DNA from: Armatimonadota bacterium | GTDB taxonomy: Bacteria > Armatimonadota > HRBIN16 | NCBI GenBank assembly: GCA_026003175.1 | Contig: BPGT01000001.1 | Coordinates: 596,839-660,838, forward strand | DNA: 64,000 bases | Direction: 5' to 3' | Shown: one piece after another, positions 18,125 to 26,697 of the stretch | Numbering within the stretch: position 1 is the stretch's first letter | Layout of the letters: each line of letters opens with the position of its first letter | Made by a program: the position numbers and the translations under genes | The notes under the pieces: generated by a model | What the model saw: only the letters and a program-made list of their open reading frames with translations | Told to the model about the DNA's origin: nothing | The model's database searches: none

Positions 18125-19070
18125 GGCGAATCCTCTCCACCAGCTCCATCGTCTTCACCGCGTCGGCGAAGCTGGTTAGCGGCTGTCGCTCGCTTTGCAC
18201 GCATTCGATAAAGTGGCGGTTCTCATCGTAGAAGCCGAGGTAACGATGAGGGGCGTTACTGCCCGCCGCTTCGGTGTTCAGGATGACCTCTGGCTCCAGC
18301 GAGCCATCGCGGTAGATGAGGGCGCGGTCATCAGGTTCGGCGTAGGCGGAGATGTTGAATGCGTGCATCTCCACCGAGAAGATGCGCCTGCCTGTGACCC
18401 AGTTGGCGAGCAGAATGCCCACCGCACCGCTCTCGAACTCCACCAGCGCATTGAAGGCGTTATCCACCGCCGAGTGAAAATGGTTTACCTTACTCACTAT
18501 CTTCTTGACCTCGCCTCCCATCCAACGCAGCGTGTCCACCGCATGGATGGCGTCACAGGTGAGGATGTCCACCGCTCCGCCATAATAGTCTTCCGTGCCC
18601 CCGCTCTTCACGAACCGCGCCAGACACTGCGTGATGGCGCCGCGCTCCTCCACCCTGCTTCTGGCCTGCACCACCAGCGGTACGAAACGCCGCTGGAAGC
18701 CCACCATCGTCAGGCACTTGTTCTTCTCGGCGAGGCGAGCAAGGTTGTGCGTCTGTTCCAGCGTAATGCCAGGCGGTTTCTCGATAAACACGTGCAGTGT
18801 GCGGTTCAAACAGTCCACTACAATGTCGAACATCTGGTGCGGGGGTAAGATGATGTACACCGCCTGCGGTTGTGTCTCTTCCAACATCCGGCGGTAGTCG
18901 GTGTACGTGCGCGGGATGTTCCATCTCTGCGCGGTAGCACTGGCGCGTTCGGGATTGAGGTCACAGACCGCAACGATGTGCACGTCATCCATCTCGCTAA
19001 GTGAGGGGTAGTGCGCGTAGTTAGCGTGTGACCCTGCCCCAATGAAGGCAATGGTAACAGGTTCGCTCAT
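18111..19070 (-). CDS. Gfo/Idh/MocA family oxidoreductase
   Basis: This 319-residue NAD(P)-dependent sugar or cyclitol dehydrogenase begins with the Rossmann motif VTIAFIGAGSHANYAHYPSL. The family signature lysine is in HVFIEKPPGITLEQ (EKP motif). The histidine-containing C-terminal domain shows DAIHAVDTLRWMGGEV. The frame is open to 19100, but the ATG at 19070 behind GGAGGAGCACCGAC is the better start. The gene overlaps the DapA-family gene by 14 bases. The pathway is not identifiable from sequence alone. Confidence 0.88.
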   Translation of the reverse strand: MSEPVTIAFIGAGSHANYAHYPSLSEMDDVHIVAVCDLNPERASATAQRWNIPRTYTDYRRMLEETQPQAVYIILPPHQMFDIVVDCLNRTLHVFIEKPPGITLEQTHNLARLAEKNKCLTMVGFQRRFVPLVVQARSRVEERGAITQCLARFVKSGGTEDYYGGAVDILTCDAIHAVDTLRWMGGEVKKIVSKVNHFHSAVDNAFNALVEFESGAVGILLANWVTGRRIFSVEMHAFNISAYAEPDDRALIYRDGSLEPEVILNTEAAGSNAPHRYLGFYDENRHFIECVQSERQPLTSFADAVKTMELVERIRHERL

Positions 19071-19141
19071 GTCGGTGCTCCTCCGCTTGGTGATGCCCAT
19101 ATCCCTTCTGAAAACAGGATGGATACACCCACCGGTGGCAC

Positions 19142-20062
19142 CTACCCCGATGGGTACTTCATCCGTCGGTACTGCTGCGCGAAAGCGGCGCCATCGTAAC
19201 CTTCATCATCGGCGACCTCCGAGAGCGGTACCTTGCGGTCACCTTGTAACCAGGACTGTCGCGCTGCCAGCGCCCACAGCTCAGGTTCTATCAGCTCCTC
19301 TATACATGCGGGCGGGGTGTCCGTTTCGCCTGCCAGATAGGGCAGGGTCTTCTCCAGCAGGGCACGGTAGAGTTGCGAGGCATCCGTCTGGAACTGCTTC
19401 ACACCTTTCTCGGTGACGATGGTGGTGTAAAAAGGCATCCACTTCTGCGCCGTTCCGACTACCACGATGCCCATGCGACCATCTGTCCAGCGTATCACCA
19501 CACGCCGCAGCACGCCTTTACCGATATGCTGTACACTGTGCGCCCCGCCTCCCATGATTCCTGCTAGCATAGCGTAGGCGTGGATACCGTAGTTGAACTC
19601 ATCCACCGCACAACCGCAAAGCACCGTATCAGGTGTGCCGCGCTCCTCCAGCGGCAGTGCCAGCCAGCGTTGTGTCTCATAACAGAAGCGCAGGGAAGAG
19701 CCCCCCGCAATGCGTGCACCGTGGCGTAGCCATTCCACTATCTGCCTCAGGTCGCGCAGTTTGCCTGCCAGGGGTTTATCTATCAACACCCCTTTACCGG
19801 CTTCCACAAAAGGACGTGCTTTGGCGATATGTGTATCCCAATCGCAGCCGTGAATGATGGCACAGTCAACCTCATCAACCATTTGCTGCAGTGAGCGGTA
19901 CACGCGAGGGATACCATGTTCCTGAGCGAACCGCTCGGCGTAGCCGGGCGGATGCACAGAGCCACCATCCCACACGCCCACAATCTCATGTCCCAGCTCG
20001 CGCTCTATCGGGATCCAGCTGGGCGGATGTGAGGTGTCCAGATCCACAATACCTATCTTCAC
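19142..20062 (-). CDS. Gfo/Idh/MocA-like oxidoreductase, divergent
   Basis: A 306-residue relative of the sugar dehydrogenase family. It begins VKIGIVDLDTSHPPSWIPI, where the classical GxGxxG is replaced by a DLDTSHP sequence. Nucleotide binding may therefore be altered. Later the family's EKP-like motif appears as VLIDKPLAGKLRDL, with Asp in place of Glu. The chosen start is GTG at 20062, with GGGAGGTTCTGCCG before it; the frame is open to 20128. It is the first gene of the minus-strand set that runs to the nitrilase. Confidence 0.78.
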   Translation of the reverse strand: MKIGIVDLDTSHPPSWIPIERELGHEIVGVWDGGSVHPPGYAERFAQEHGIPRVYRSLQQMVDEVDCAIIHGCDWDTHIAKARPFVEAGKGVLIDKPLAGKLRDLRQIVEWLRHGARIAGGSSLRFCYETQRWLALPLEERGTPDTVLCGCAVDEFNYGIHAYAMLAGIMGGGAHSVQHIGKGVLRRVVIRWTDGRMGIVVVGTAQKWMPFYTTIVTEKGVKQFQTDASQLYRALLEKTLPYLAGETDTPPACIEELIEPELWALAARQSWLQGDRKVPLSEVADDEGYDGAAFAQQYRRMKYPSG

Positions 20063-20137
20063 CGGCAGAACCTCCCGCTGCGTACACGGTCTTCGCGGTA
20101 GGGGCAGGGGATTCCTGCGGGGGCACAAGATGGTTAA

Positions 20138-20539
20138 TCAGACGAACGCTTCCGACCAGTGTTGCAAATACACCAGGTGGGTCGGGCAGCGGCAATCGCT
20201 AGAGCCAAAACCACGTGCTATCACCTGAGCGTGGGACTGGACAAGCGTTTGCTGGTTGATGGCGCACTCGATGCGCTCACGGGTGCGAAACAGGCGAATA
20301 TCCTCTACCACGGCATGTTGCAGCAGGTAGTCGATGTGCCAGCGCAGTCGTTTATCTTTGCGCAGGTGACGGGCAAGGCGCGCCCGCAAGCCTCCTAACG
20401 CGCTGCCGGTATAGACGTATCTACCGACGGGAAAGCGAAACGTGCCCAGCGCACCCACTCGCAGGCTAACCTCTTCCGCCAGATATAGCACCAGCTGGTA
20501 CGCGCCGGGCTCATCGGGGAGGGCATGAAGGTCAATCAT
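20138..20539 (-). CDS. DUF123 / GIY-YIG nuclease family protein
   Basis: This 133-residue protein has the GIY-YIG-related signature of the DUF123 family: PDEPGAYQLVLYL, then GRYVYTGSALGGLRARLARHLR. It also has a C-terminal Cys/His region (SSDCRCPTHLVYL). Family members are small predicted endonucleases whose role is unclear. The ATG overlaps the rsmG stop region, and a TTG two codons earlier (20545) has AGGAG at better spacing, so the true start may be there. The overlap with rsmG suggests a bicistronic message. Confidence 0.78.
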   Translation of the reverse strand: MIDLHALPDEPGAYQLVLYLAEEVSLRVGALGTFRFPVGRYVYTGSALGGLRARLARHLRKDKRLRWHIDYLLQHAVVEDIRLFRTRERIECAINQQTLVQSHAQVIARGFGSSDCRCPTHLVYLQHWSEAFV

Positions 20540-21272
20540 CCTCAATTACGCTCCTGAACCTTCTGGCTTCGCGCAGCACGCGGGCAGTAGCGCGGGGATA
20601 CTGTGCAGGCGTAGTCGCCACTTTCACCGAACGCACCAGCAGGTTCACGATATCGGAGTGAGGCACGGGCGCTTCTATGATACCTGGCTCCGCGCCGCCT
20701 AGTCGCATAATCTGTTCGCGCGCCTGCTCTATCTCCTCTTGTTGGGATGGACGTTTCATCCACACCACGCTCTCGCCCACCCGTGCGAAGGGCAGAGTCC
20801 ACTCTGCCAGCGCCCACAGATGCGCCACCGCGCGGGCGGTTACCATATCGAACCTTTCGCGCCATTGGGGCGAGCGCGCTGCCTCCTCCGCGCGAGCGTG
20901 AATGAACTCCACACCGGTCAAGCCCAGTTCTTCGCATAGCGGGCGCAAGAACAAGAAGGGGGCGTGCCGTGAGTCCAACAGGACGAGGCGGATTTCGGGA
21001 AAGGCAATCTTCAGGGGCAAGCCCGGGAAGCCTGCGCCGGTTCCCACATCCAGCACCCGTGCCCCTGTAAATGGCATCCACGCTTTCACCACCGTCAGCG
21101 AGTCCAGAAAATGCCGAATCACTACCTCCTCCGGTGGTACAGAGGTGAGGTTCATACGCCGGTTCGCTTCGTACAGGCGCTGGGCGTACAGCGCGAACTG
21201 TTGCAGCTGGTTTTCAGCCAGTGCAATGCCCAGCGATTGTGCCCCCGTGCGCAACAAGTCGTATGAAAACAT
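20532..21272 (-). CDS. rsmG: 16S rRNA (guanine-527-N7)-methyltransferase
   Basis: This 246-residue SAM-dependent enzyme methylates G527 of 16S rRNA. The SAM-binding motif is RVLDVGTGAGFPGLPLKIAFPEIRLVLLDS, split over residues about 68-100. Further landmarks are YEANRRMNLTSV and DMVTARAVAHLWALAEW. The length fits the GidB family. It is transcribed leftward together with the DUF123 gene. The upstream gap of 113 bases (21273-21385) holds no gene. A TAAAAT on the minus strand there has no good -35 box. Confidence 0.94.
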   Translation of the reverse strand: MFSYDLLRTGAQSLGIALAENQLQQFALYAQRLYEANRRMNLTSVPPEEVVIRHFLDSLTVVKAWMPFTGARVLDVGTGAGFPGLPLKIAFPEIRLVLLDSRHAPFLFLRPLCEELGLTGVEFIHARAEEAARSPQWRERFDMVTARAVAHLWALAEWTLPFARVGESVVWMKRPSQQEEIEQAREQIMRLGGAEPGIIEAPVPHSDIVNLLVRSVKVATTPAQYPRATARVLREARRFRSVIEDD

Positions 21273-21385
21273 AGACAGCGGTCACCACCTTCTTTCTTGT
21301 GTCCGGGCACCGGTGCGATTGCAGACCTCCCCTGCTACAGTTGTGCTCTCATTTTACCTGTGCACCGGCTGATTTCCTTGTGTTT

Positions 21386-22846
21386 TCACAGCGAGGTCAG
21401 GGTCACCACGCTGCACGGTGGTATCAGCAACTCCTTGTTCGCCCTTATCACAGGTTGCCGGGCGAGGTCGTGTTCCGCAGAGGTGATAAACGGTGTCCAG
21501 TACTCCACGTTTCGGTCTGCGTCCAGCCGCAATAGAGCTTCCTTTTCGCCGCGATGAACTGCCACGCAGATCAGGCGGGGACTGCGAGCCTGTACGTAAG
21601 CGGAAATCAGTAGCTCCTCTTCCACTTCCGAAGGTTCGGTATGTACCCGAGTTGCGCCCGGGCGAATGAACCGGCTAAAGTTACCCAGCGTCCACAATGT
21701 TTTGGAGGGCAGGATGTTCTGTTGCCCGGTATGCCGGTAGTCGGTGTATATCAGCCCATCCTTGTAATCATAAGGCGAAACCGCCAGCCACCAGTGCCAG
21801 GCAGAAGCGCTGGCGGCGGTCAGGTCGTAGTGTATCACCCTGGCTACCCGCAGAGCAGTGTCCATCCCTAGGTCCCGACGATGCTCCATCACACAGTACT
21901 CGGTCTGCCAGTACTGAGCGCCGGGAGCGTAGTGGTCTAAGTTCTCGCGTACGGTTCGCCGGAGGTCTCTCAAGAGGTGCAGGCTGGAATCGGTCCAGTA
22001 AGAGTGTGCGCAGAGGCGATTGCCCACCTTGCGCCGAATCTCGGCATCGCCCAGCAGCTCACGGATATACTGACCATACATTCCCCAACCCTTCGAGCGG
22101 TTTCCGTGAGTGTATGCGGCTCTGGTATCTTCAAGACGCGCCCAGCGGCGGTAGAATTCGTCGTCCAGCAGAGAGACTAGTTCACCTGCTTCGGGCACTA
22201 CGATTTGGGCACCCAGTTTGCGAGAGCGAATCTCGTCGTACAAGGCATGAATCACGCGCTTCAGGTCCTCATTGTTGTAGCGGCATCCCTCCTGGCCGCC
22301 TTCCCACTCCCAGTTGGGCTCATTGACCGGACTGATATAGTGAAAGGGCAGCCCCTCCTTGGCGAAGTGTTCCAAAACATCGGTCAGGAAGCGCGCGAAA
22401 TGCTTCTCGTACCCCGGTTTCAGGTTTGTGGAGCCGGATTGTTTATCGCAGTGGGCATGTCCGTTCTTCGTCATCCACACGGGTGGACTGTACACGCAGG
22501 CAAGGAATCGTTCCACACCGCGTTTCTTCGCCGCGCGGAGAAACCATTGCTGCCCGGCGTGCCTGCTCCAGTCATACTCTGCCTCTGCGGAGGCTTTGAA
22601 CACCTCTGCGCCCCGCCAGGGGTCCCAGAGCTGGTCGGTAAGCGCACCCCCCGCGCCGATGTGAAACCGCCACAGGGACAAGCCGATGCCCTTCTCCCGC
22701 GAAAAGAGCAGGTCCGCCAAAGCGTTCTTGTTTGCTTCTGTCCACTCTTTACCGATGGGGTCTATGCTCCATGCGCCCGATGCCCCAAAATGCTCGATGC
22801 GCTGGTAACGTCGACCGGTACTGAGCTGAACAGTTACCGTAAGCAT
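21386..22846 (-). CDS. Glycoside hydrolase family 30-like enzyme
   Basis: A 486-residue (beta/alpha)8 enzyme plus beta-sandwich of the GH30 type (beta-glucosidase, xylanase or 1,6-galactanase). The start region is RYQRIEHFGASGAWSIDPIG. The acid/base Glu is Glu176 in ISPVNEPNWEWEGG, and the nucleophile is Glu316 in YWQTEYCVMEH. There is no signal peptide with the chosen ATG at 22846, where AGAAAGGG precedes. The frame extends to 22945 without a good ribosome-binding site. The gene is divergent from the LacI-type regulator and shares its operator-bearing intergenic region, so that regulator is its likely controller. Exact substrate unknown. Confidence 0.85.
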   Translation of the reverse strand: MLTVTVQLSTGRRYQRIEHFGASGAWSIDPIGKEWTEANKNALADLLFSREKGIGLSLWRFHIGAGGALTDQLWDPWRGAEVFKASAEAEYDWSRHAGQQWFLRAAKKRGVERFLACVYSPPVWMTKNGHAHCDKQSGSTNLKPGYEKHFARFLTDVLEHFAKEGLPFHYISPVNEPNWEWEGGQEGCRYNNEDLKRVIHALYDEIRSRKLGAQIVVPEAGELVSLLDDEFYRRWARLEDTRAAYTHGNRSKGWGMYGQYIRELLGDAEIRRKVGNRLCAHSYWTDSSLHLLRDLRRTVRENLDHYAPGAQYWQTEYCVMEHRRDLGMDTALRVARVIHYDLTAASASAWHWWLAVSPYDYKDGLIYTDYRHTGQQNILPSKTLWTLGNFSRFIRPGATRVHTEPSEVEEELLISAYVQARSPRLICVAVHRGEKEALLRLDADRNVEYWTPFITSAEHDLARQPVIRANKELLIPPCSVVTLTSL

Positions 22847-22996
22847 GTGCACACCCTTTCTCTTTTTCAGGAGTGACGCAGTGAGGATGGGATGGAAGAT
22901 TGCTTCGGTACCTCGCGGCTCGCAAGGACACGATGGTCGTAACAAAGCCCGCCTGCAATCTCTCTACCGCGTCACCCTCTGTTTTTTCAAAAATTC

Positions 22997-23012
22997 GCTA
23001 AAATACTTTAGC
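22997..23012. promoter_or_regulatory. LacI-type operator, distal copy O1
   Basis: GCTAAAATACTTTAGC is a near-perfect palindrome of the LacI family type. It is the exact reverse complement of the second copy at 23052. It lies 7 bases upstream of the -35 box of the regulator promoter and faces the GH30 gene on the other side. Confidence 0.8.
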
Positions 23013-23019
23013 AAACCTC

Positions 23020-23048
23020 TTGACAACGCCGCCATAAGGAGTTATAAT
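23020..23048 (+). promoter_or_regulatory. Consensus sigma-70-type promoter of the LacI-family gene
   Basis: TTGACA (23020-23025) and TATAAT (23043-23048) match both consensus boxes exactly with a 17-base spacer. Such a strong promoter usually implies tight repression, which fits the two flanking operators. Confidence 0.88.
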
Positions 23049-23051
23049 CTT

Positions 23052-23067
23052 GCTAAAGTATTTTAGC
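23052..23067. promoter_or_regulatory. LacI-type operator, proximal copy O2
   Basis: GCTAAAGTATTTTAGC begins 3 bases after the -10 box, so it covers the expected transcription start. With flanking bases it reads TTGCTAAAGTATTTTAGCAA. Centre-to-centre distance to O1 is 55 bases, about five helical turns, suitable for looping by a tetramer or paired dimers. Confidence 0.82.
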
Positions 23068-23080
23068 AAGAGGAAAACGA

Positions 23081-24127
23081 ATGTCCCTTCCGTCCCGAAG
23101 AAGAACACGGGCAACGCTCGATGAGGTGGCAAAGCGGGCAGGTGTTTCCCGTACCACCGCCTCGCTGGTACTCGGCGGCAAAGCCAGCACGCACCGCATT
23201 TCGGAGGAAACGCGCCGGCGCGTGAAAGAGGCGGCACAAGAGCTAGATTACAGCCCTAACTTGCTAGTGCGCTCGATGCAAAGGGGGCGCACACACATTC
23301 TCTCCTTCTTCAATGCATTCCGCCTGCGCACCGAAAACGACCTCTACATGGACAGGTTGTCCACCGCTATCGAGCGTGCGGCAGGTAAGCTCGGCTACGA
23401 CGTGCTGGTACACTGCGACTTCAGCCGACCGCCTGAGGAGACCTACCGCTTCCTGAATGGCGGACGAGCCGACGGCTTACTGTTGTTTGCCCCTCTGCCC
23501 GATGACCCTCTACTGCCTCTGCTGCGGCGTTCGCGTCTGCCGGTGGTGCTCCTCAACGCCCGCGATAGCGAGAGTATCCTGCCCTCCGTGCGCGATGATG
23601 TGGAAAGTGGGATGAGACAGGTTGCTGACGCACTCGTCGCACTGGGGCATCGGCGTATCGCTGCGGTGATCGAGGAGGGAAGCCACTTTCGAGATGCCGT
23701 GCCGCGCGTTCGCTTGCTCCAGCAGTACCTTCGTGCGCTTGGTGGAGACCTCCCCGAACATCGCATCGCTAGCTACTGGAGCGAGGGACAAAGGGTTCTG
23801 GAGCAGCTGTTCCACGAACCAGAACCGCCGACGGCGATATTCTGTTGGCGTGACTGGCTGGCATACCGTCTGCTGGAAGATTGCGACCATCTCCGCATAG
23901 AGGTACCCAAGAGGCTCTCCGTGATTGGCTACGATGGTCTGCACTGGCCCGCCACTACACGCCACATCGCCGCCTCGGTACACGTTGAACTGGACGCTCT
24001 GGCGGAAGCCGCCGTGCACCTCTTGCATCAGTACATCACCGGAGAACGCGAAGACTACGCCGACGTGACGATACCGACGCAACTTCGCTACGGAACCACG
24101 CTGGATTCCGTACCGACATCCAGCTGA
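23081..24127 (+). CDS. LacI-family transcriptional regulator
   Basis: This 348-residue regulator has an N-terminal helix-turn-helix and hinge: TRATLDEVAKRAGVSRTTASLVLGGK at residues about 7-32, then ISEETRRRVKEAAQELDYSPNLL. A periplasmic-binding-protein-like sugar sensor follows, with PSVRDDVESGMRQVADALVALGHRRIAAV and SVIGYDGLHWPATTRHIAASVHVELDALA. The start ATG is preceded by AAGAGGAAAACGA. It almost certainly binds the two operators around its own promoter (inferred from position) and may control the divergent GH30 gene. The natural inducer is not evident. Confidence 0.93.
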   Translation: MSLPSRRRTRATLDEVAKRAGVSRTTASLVLGGKASTHRISEETRRRVKEAAQELDYSPNLLVRSMQRGRTHILSFFNAFRLRTENDLYMDRLSTAIERAAGKLGYDVLVHCDFSRPPEETYRFLNGGRADGLLLFAPLPDDPLLPLLRRSRLPVVLLNARDSESILPSVRDDVESGMRQVADALVALGHRRIAAVIEEGSHFRDAVPRVRLLQQYLRALGGDLPEHRIASYWSEGQRVLEQLFHEPEPPTAIFCWRDWLAYRLLEDCDHLRIEVPKRLSVIGYDGLHWPATTRHIAASVHVELDALAEAAVHLLHQYITGEREDYADVTIPTQLRYGTTLDSVPTSS

Positions 24128-24157
24128 GATAAATCATCACAAGGAGGGACAAAAACC

Positions 24158-24910
24158 ATGCGAGCCAGTGCTACACGGCGAGACCAGACACGAGCGTTTA
24201 CGCTGATCGAGTTGCTTGTGGTCATCGCCATTATCGCCATTCTGGCGGCGATTCTCTTTCCGGTGTTCGCACAGGCACGGGAAAAAGCACGCGCGACCAC
24301 CTGCCTGTCCAACATGAAACAGATCATGCTGGGCGAGCTGATGTACACACAGGACTACGACGAAGTGCATAGCTGGACATGGGGATGGAATCCCACCTGG
24401 GTGCCCTGGCACCAGCAGATTCATCCCTATGTGAAGAACCAGCAGATGTGGAAGTGCCCCAGCGATGCCTGGGGACGCGGACAGGACGCCAACGACAACA
24501 CCAAGCCTGCTATCCCGGTGACCTACAGTCAGAACTTCCGCTGGCCCGAATCCGATTGGGGATGGGGGGCTAACTCCTATAGCTTCTTGATGTCGCCCGC
24601 CGCCTCTGCAGAATCGACCATTGTGAGCCCGGCAACGACCATCTTCATCGCAGAGCGCCCGAACTGGTACCACCAGTGGAGCGTGGGCTGGGCGACGGAG
24701 GTCTTCTGGGACTACAACGAGTTCAACATGCAGGGTGGTGGAGCCACTATCCACTCGCAAGGCAGCAACTACGCGATGTGTGATGGACATGTAAAATGGA
24801 TGCGTCGGGACCAGACCACGCGCCCCATCGGCAACCAGACCACCGACCCGGCACGGCGCGACCCACCCAATGGGCCCTGGCCGAACGGTATGTGGGACAA
24901 GCGACAGTAG
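24158..24910 (+). CDS. Prepilin-like secreted protein with H-x9-DG C-terminus
   Basis: This 250-residue protein starts with a type III (prepilin) signal: [20 protein letters not shown], cleaved before the F by prepilin peptidase, then [22 protein letters not shown]. The C-terminal region contains [12 protein letters not shown], matching the H-x9-DG motif of DUF1559-type proteins that occur in many copies in Planctomycetes and Armatimonadota. Role: probably a surface or pseudopilus component, substrate unknown. AAGGAGGGACAAAAACC precedes the ATG, 30 bases after the regulator gene, so it may be co-transcribed with it. Confidence 0.87.
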   Translation: MRASATRRDQTRAFTLIELLVVIAIIAILAAILFPVFAQAREKARATTCLSNMKQIMLGELMYTQDYDEVHSWTWGWNPTWVPWHQQIHPYVKNQQMWKCPSDAWGRGQDANDNTKPAIPVTYSQNFRWPESDWGWGANSYSFLMSPAASAESTIVSPATTIFIAERPNWYHQWSVGWATEVFWDYNEFNMQGGGATIHSQGSNYAMCDGHVKWMRRDQTTRPIGNQTTDPARRDPPNGPWPNGMWDKRQ

Positions 24911-24929
24911 CGACGCGAGGTGACTACCG

Positions 24930-25133
24930 GTGAAAAAAGAGGTTAGCCCTGCGGTAGCGATTGCGCTGGTAGTGGTCGTTATCGCGCTTATCTTCGGGGC
25001 GTACTACTATCTCAGCGCACCACGTCCACCGCGTGGCGTGAAGTACACGCCGGGCGTGCCACCCTGGATGGAGCAGGGAGGGTCTTACAAGCCAACGCCG
25101 GACTATCCTCCTGCTTCAAGCACCCGTCGTTAG
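24930..25133 (+). CDS. Small single-pass membrane protein, Pro-rich tail
   Basis: A 67-residue protein starting with GTG. It has a short positive N-terminus (KKEVSP), one strongly hydrophobic helix (VAIALVVVVIALIFGAYYYL) and a proline-rich outer segment ending in SSTRR. No family is recognised. It follows the prepilin-like gene after 19 bases and a good terminator comes next, so the two genes probably form one transcript. It might be a partner of that protein, which is inference from position. Confidence 0.6.
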   Translation: MKKEVSPAVAIALVVVVIALIFGAYYYLSAPRPPRGVKYTPGVPPWMEQGGSYKPTPDYPPASSTRR

Positions 25134-25155
25134 GCAAACTATCCCGAATCTCCAG

Positions 25156-25199
25156 GCGTGTGCGGCTCGGTGCGAGCCGCACACGCGTCGTTTTGTGTG
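25156..25199 (+). terminator. Rho-independent terminator
   Basis: A perfect 14-base stem, GCGTGTGCGGCTCG (25156-25169) with CGAGCCGCACACGC (25173-25186), has a 3-base loop and is followed by a T-rich stretch with TTTT at 25191. It ends the regulator-prepilin transcript. Bases 25200-25280 hold nothing recognisable. Confidence 0.85.
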
Positions 25200-25284
25200 T
25201 TGTTGCTGTTTGGCATGGGGGGTGGCGGTGCCGCTGATAGCTCGCCGGCGAAGAGGGTAGAATCACCTGGTACCGCAACAGGAA

Positions 25285-25325
25285 AACGCCTCTTCTTCCT
25301 GGGAAGAGGAGGCGTTCTCTTTTTC
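25285..25325. terminator. Bidirectional terminator
   Basis: AACGCCTCTTC pairs with a GAAGAGGAGGCGTT arm containing a small bulge. T-rich bases follow on the + strand (TTCTCTTTTTC), and TTTTCC follows on the - strand. It lies just beyond the stop of the SLBB gene, whose transcript runs leftward. Confidence 0.7.
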
Positions 25326-25330
25326 TGCCC

Positions 25331-26488
25331 TTACCTTCGCCTCAACAGCCATGCCAGGCTGGCGATAGCCGATAGCATCGACAGCGCAGTGCCCAGGTTG
25401 AACTGCTCACGCGATCGCTCTGCCACCACGATCTGGTCGTTCGGCTCCAGATAGGGGTCGTCTGCTTTGCCTTCCTCAATCTCGCCGAAGTTGACCTTCA
25501 TCGTCTGTCGCTTGTTAGAGCCGGGCACGGCACGCAGGATTTTAATGTCCCATTTTCTGGCGTATGGGGAAAAACCTCCCGCCGCACCGATTGCCTCGCT
25601 CAGGCGCATCCGTCCTACCAGCGGTACCGGACCCGGACGGTTCACCCCGCCAAACACCGAGACGGTCACCGCCTCCTGCACGGTAGGCACCAGGATGCGA
25701 TCGCCGTTCTTCAGCACCACCTGCTTCGCGGGGTCTTGAGACATGGCGTCAGTGTAGTTGACCGGTATCTCCTCGGTCTGTCCCTCGTGGCGGATGGTGA
25801 TGCGCGAGTTGTCGGCGTTGGGTTGCAAGCCGCCCGACTGCAGGATTGCCTCGCGGAAGGTGCTGCCTTCCTGCAGGGTCAACGCGCCCGGACGCGCCAC
25901 TGCCCCTGTAACGAAAACGGTCATCATCTGTTTGGCGGGCACCAGAATCACGTCGTCGGGCATTATCTCCACGTTGGCAGCTGGGTCACCGAACTTGATA
26001 AACCGTTCCAGGTCCAGCGTCATCTCCGCGGGGGCAGGTTGCTTGCGGGTGAGTTTGATTCGCGCCAGGTCTGCGTTCTGCTCCGGTTCGGCGGCTTGAA
26101 TCACCTCAATCAGGCGAGTGGGCATGTTTTCTCGCAAAGGTACCTTCCCGCCCTTACGCACCGCACCGGTTACCGTCACATAGCGCGGGAACCGCTCCAG
26201 AATCACCACCGTCACTACAGGGTCTACGTAGTACTTTTTGAGCATCTCGGTAAGCTTTTTGGTCAATCCCTCTTCAGTCTCACCGGCGACCTTGATAGAC
26301 CCTAGCAACGGCATCTTGATGTAGCCATTGTCGTCTACCTTATACTGTCCGCTGATGTCCTTATCGCCGACGAGGGTGATACCCAGGGTATCTCCCGTAC
26401 CGATGCGAATCGGCTCATTTTGCGCCAGCACCGGTGGAATAGCGAGAATCGCTATCAGCAGAATGCAAAGAATCGTCACGCGCTTCAT
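25331..26488 (-). CDS. SLBB-domain polysaccharide export/biosynthesis protein
   Basis: A 385-residue exported protein. It has a signal peptide (MKRVTILCILLIAILAIPPVLA), a Poly_export domain (IRIGTGDTLGITLVGDKDISGQYKVDDNG in part), and then about three SLBB beta-grasp repeats. These begin near YVTVTGAVRKGGKVPL, VFVTGAVARPGALTL and VSVFGGVNRPGPVPL, each with the V-x-G-x-V-x-x-P-G pattern. A C-terminal transmembrane helix (LSMLSAIASLAWLLRRR) suggests anchoring. It resembles Wza-type proteins, but no other capsule genes are near. The start at 26488 was chosen for the signal peptide; the frame is open further upstream. Confidence 0.86.
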   Translation of the reverse strand: MKRVTILCILLIAILAIPPVLAQNEPIRIGTGDTLGITLVGDKDISGQYKVDDNGYIKMPLLGSIKVAGETEEGLTKKLTEMLKKYYVDPVVTVVILERFPRYVTVTGAVRKGGKVPLRENMPTRLIEVIQAAEPEQNADLARIKLTRKQPAPAEMTLDLERFIKFGDPAANVEIMPDDVILVPAKQMMTVFVTGAVARPGALTLQEGSTFREAILQSGGLQPNADNSRITIRHEGQTEEIPVNYTDAMSQDPAKQVVLKNGDRILVPTVQEAVTVSVFGGVNRPGPVPLVGRMRLSEAIGAAGGFSPYARKWDIKILRAVPGSNKRQTMKVNFGEIEEGKADDPYLEPNDQIVVAERSREQFNLGTALSMLSAIASLAWLLRRR

Positions 26489-26536
26489 AGGCGGCGGAAC
26501 CCCCTTCCTGTGGCTTGCAAATGTGCACACAGACCT

Positions 26537-26566
26537 ATTGTACCTCTCTTTGCGATACGATGTCGT
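26537..26566 (-). promoter_or_regulatory. Possible promoter of the SLBB gene
   Basis: On the minus strand ACGACA (26561-26566) and TACAAT (26537-26542) are separated by 18 bases and lie about 50 bases before the start codon. The -10 match is good and the -35 match is moderate. Confidence 0.35.
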
Positions 26567-26697
26567 GGGTTTTCCCCAAGTATTATCGGCAGAATTTGTG
26601 TCCATGCGTAGCGTTGGTATCCTGCGCCACTGTACCCTCATGCCAAACGAGCCGTTTGAGCGCGCACAGGAGGTCTGCTGTCGCTCCGCGTACTCCG

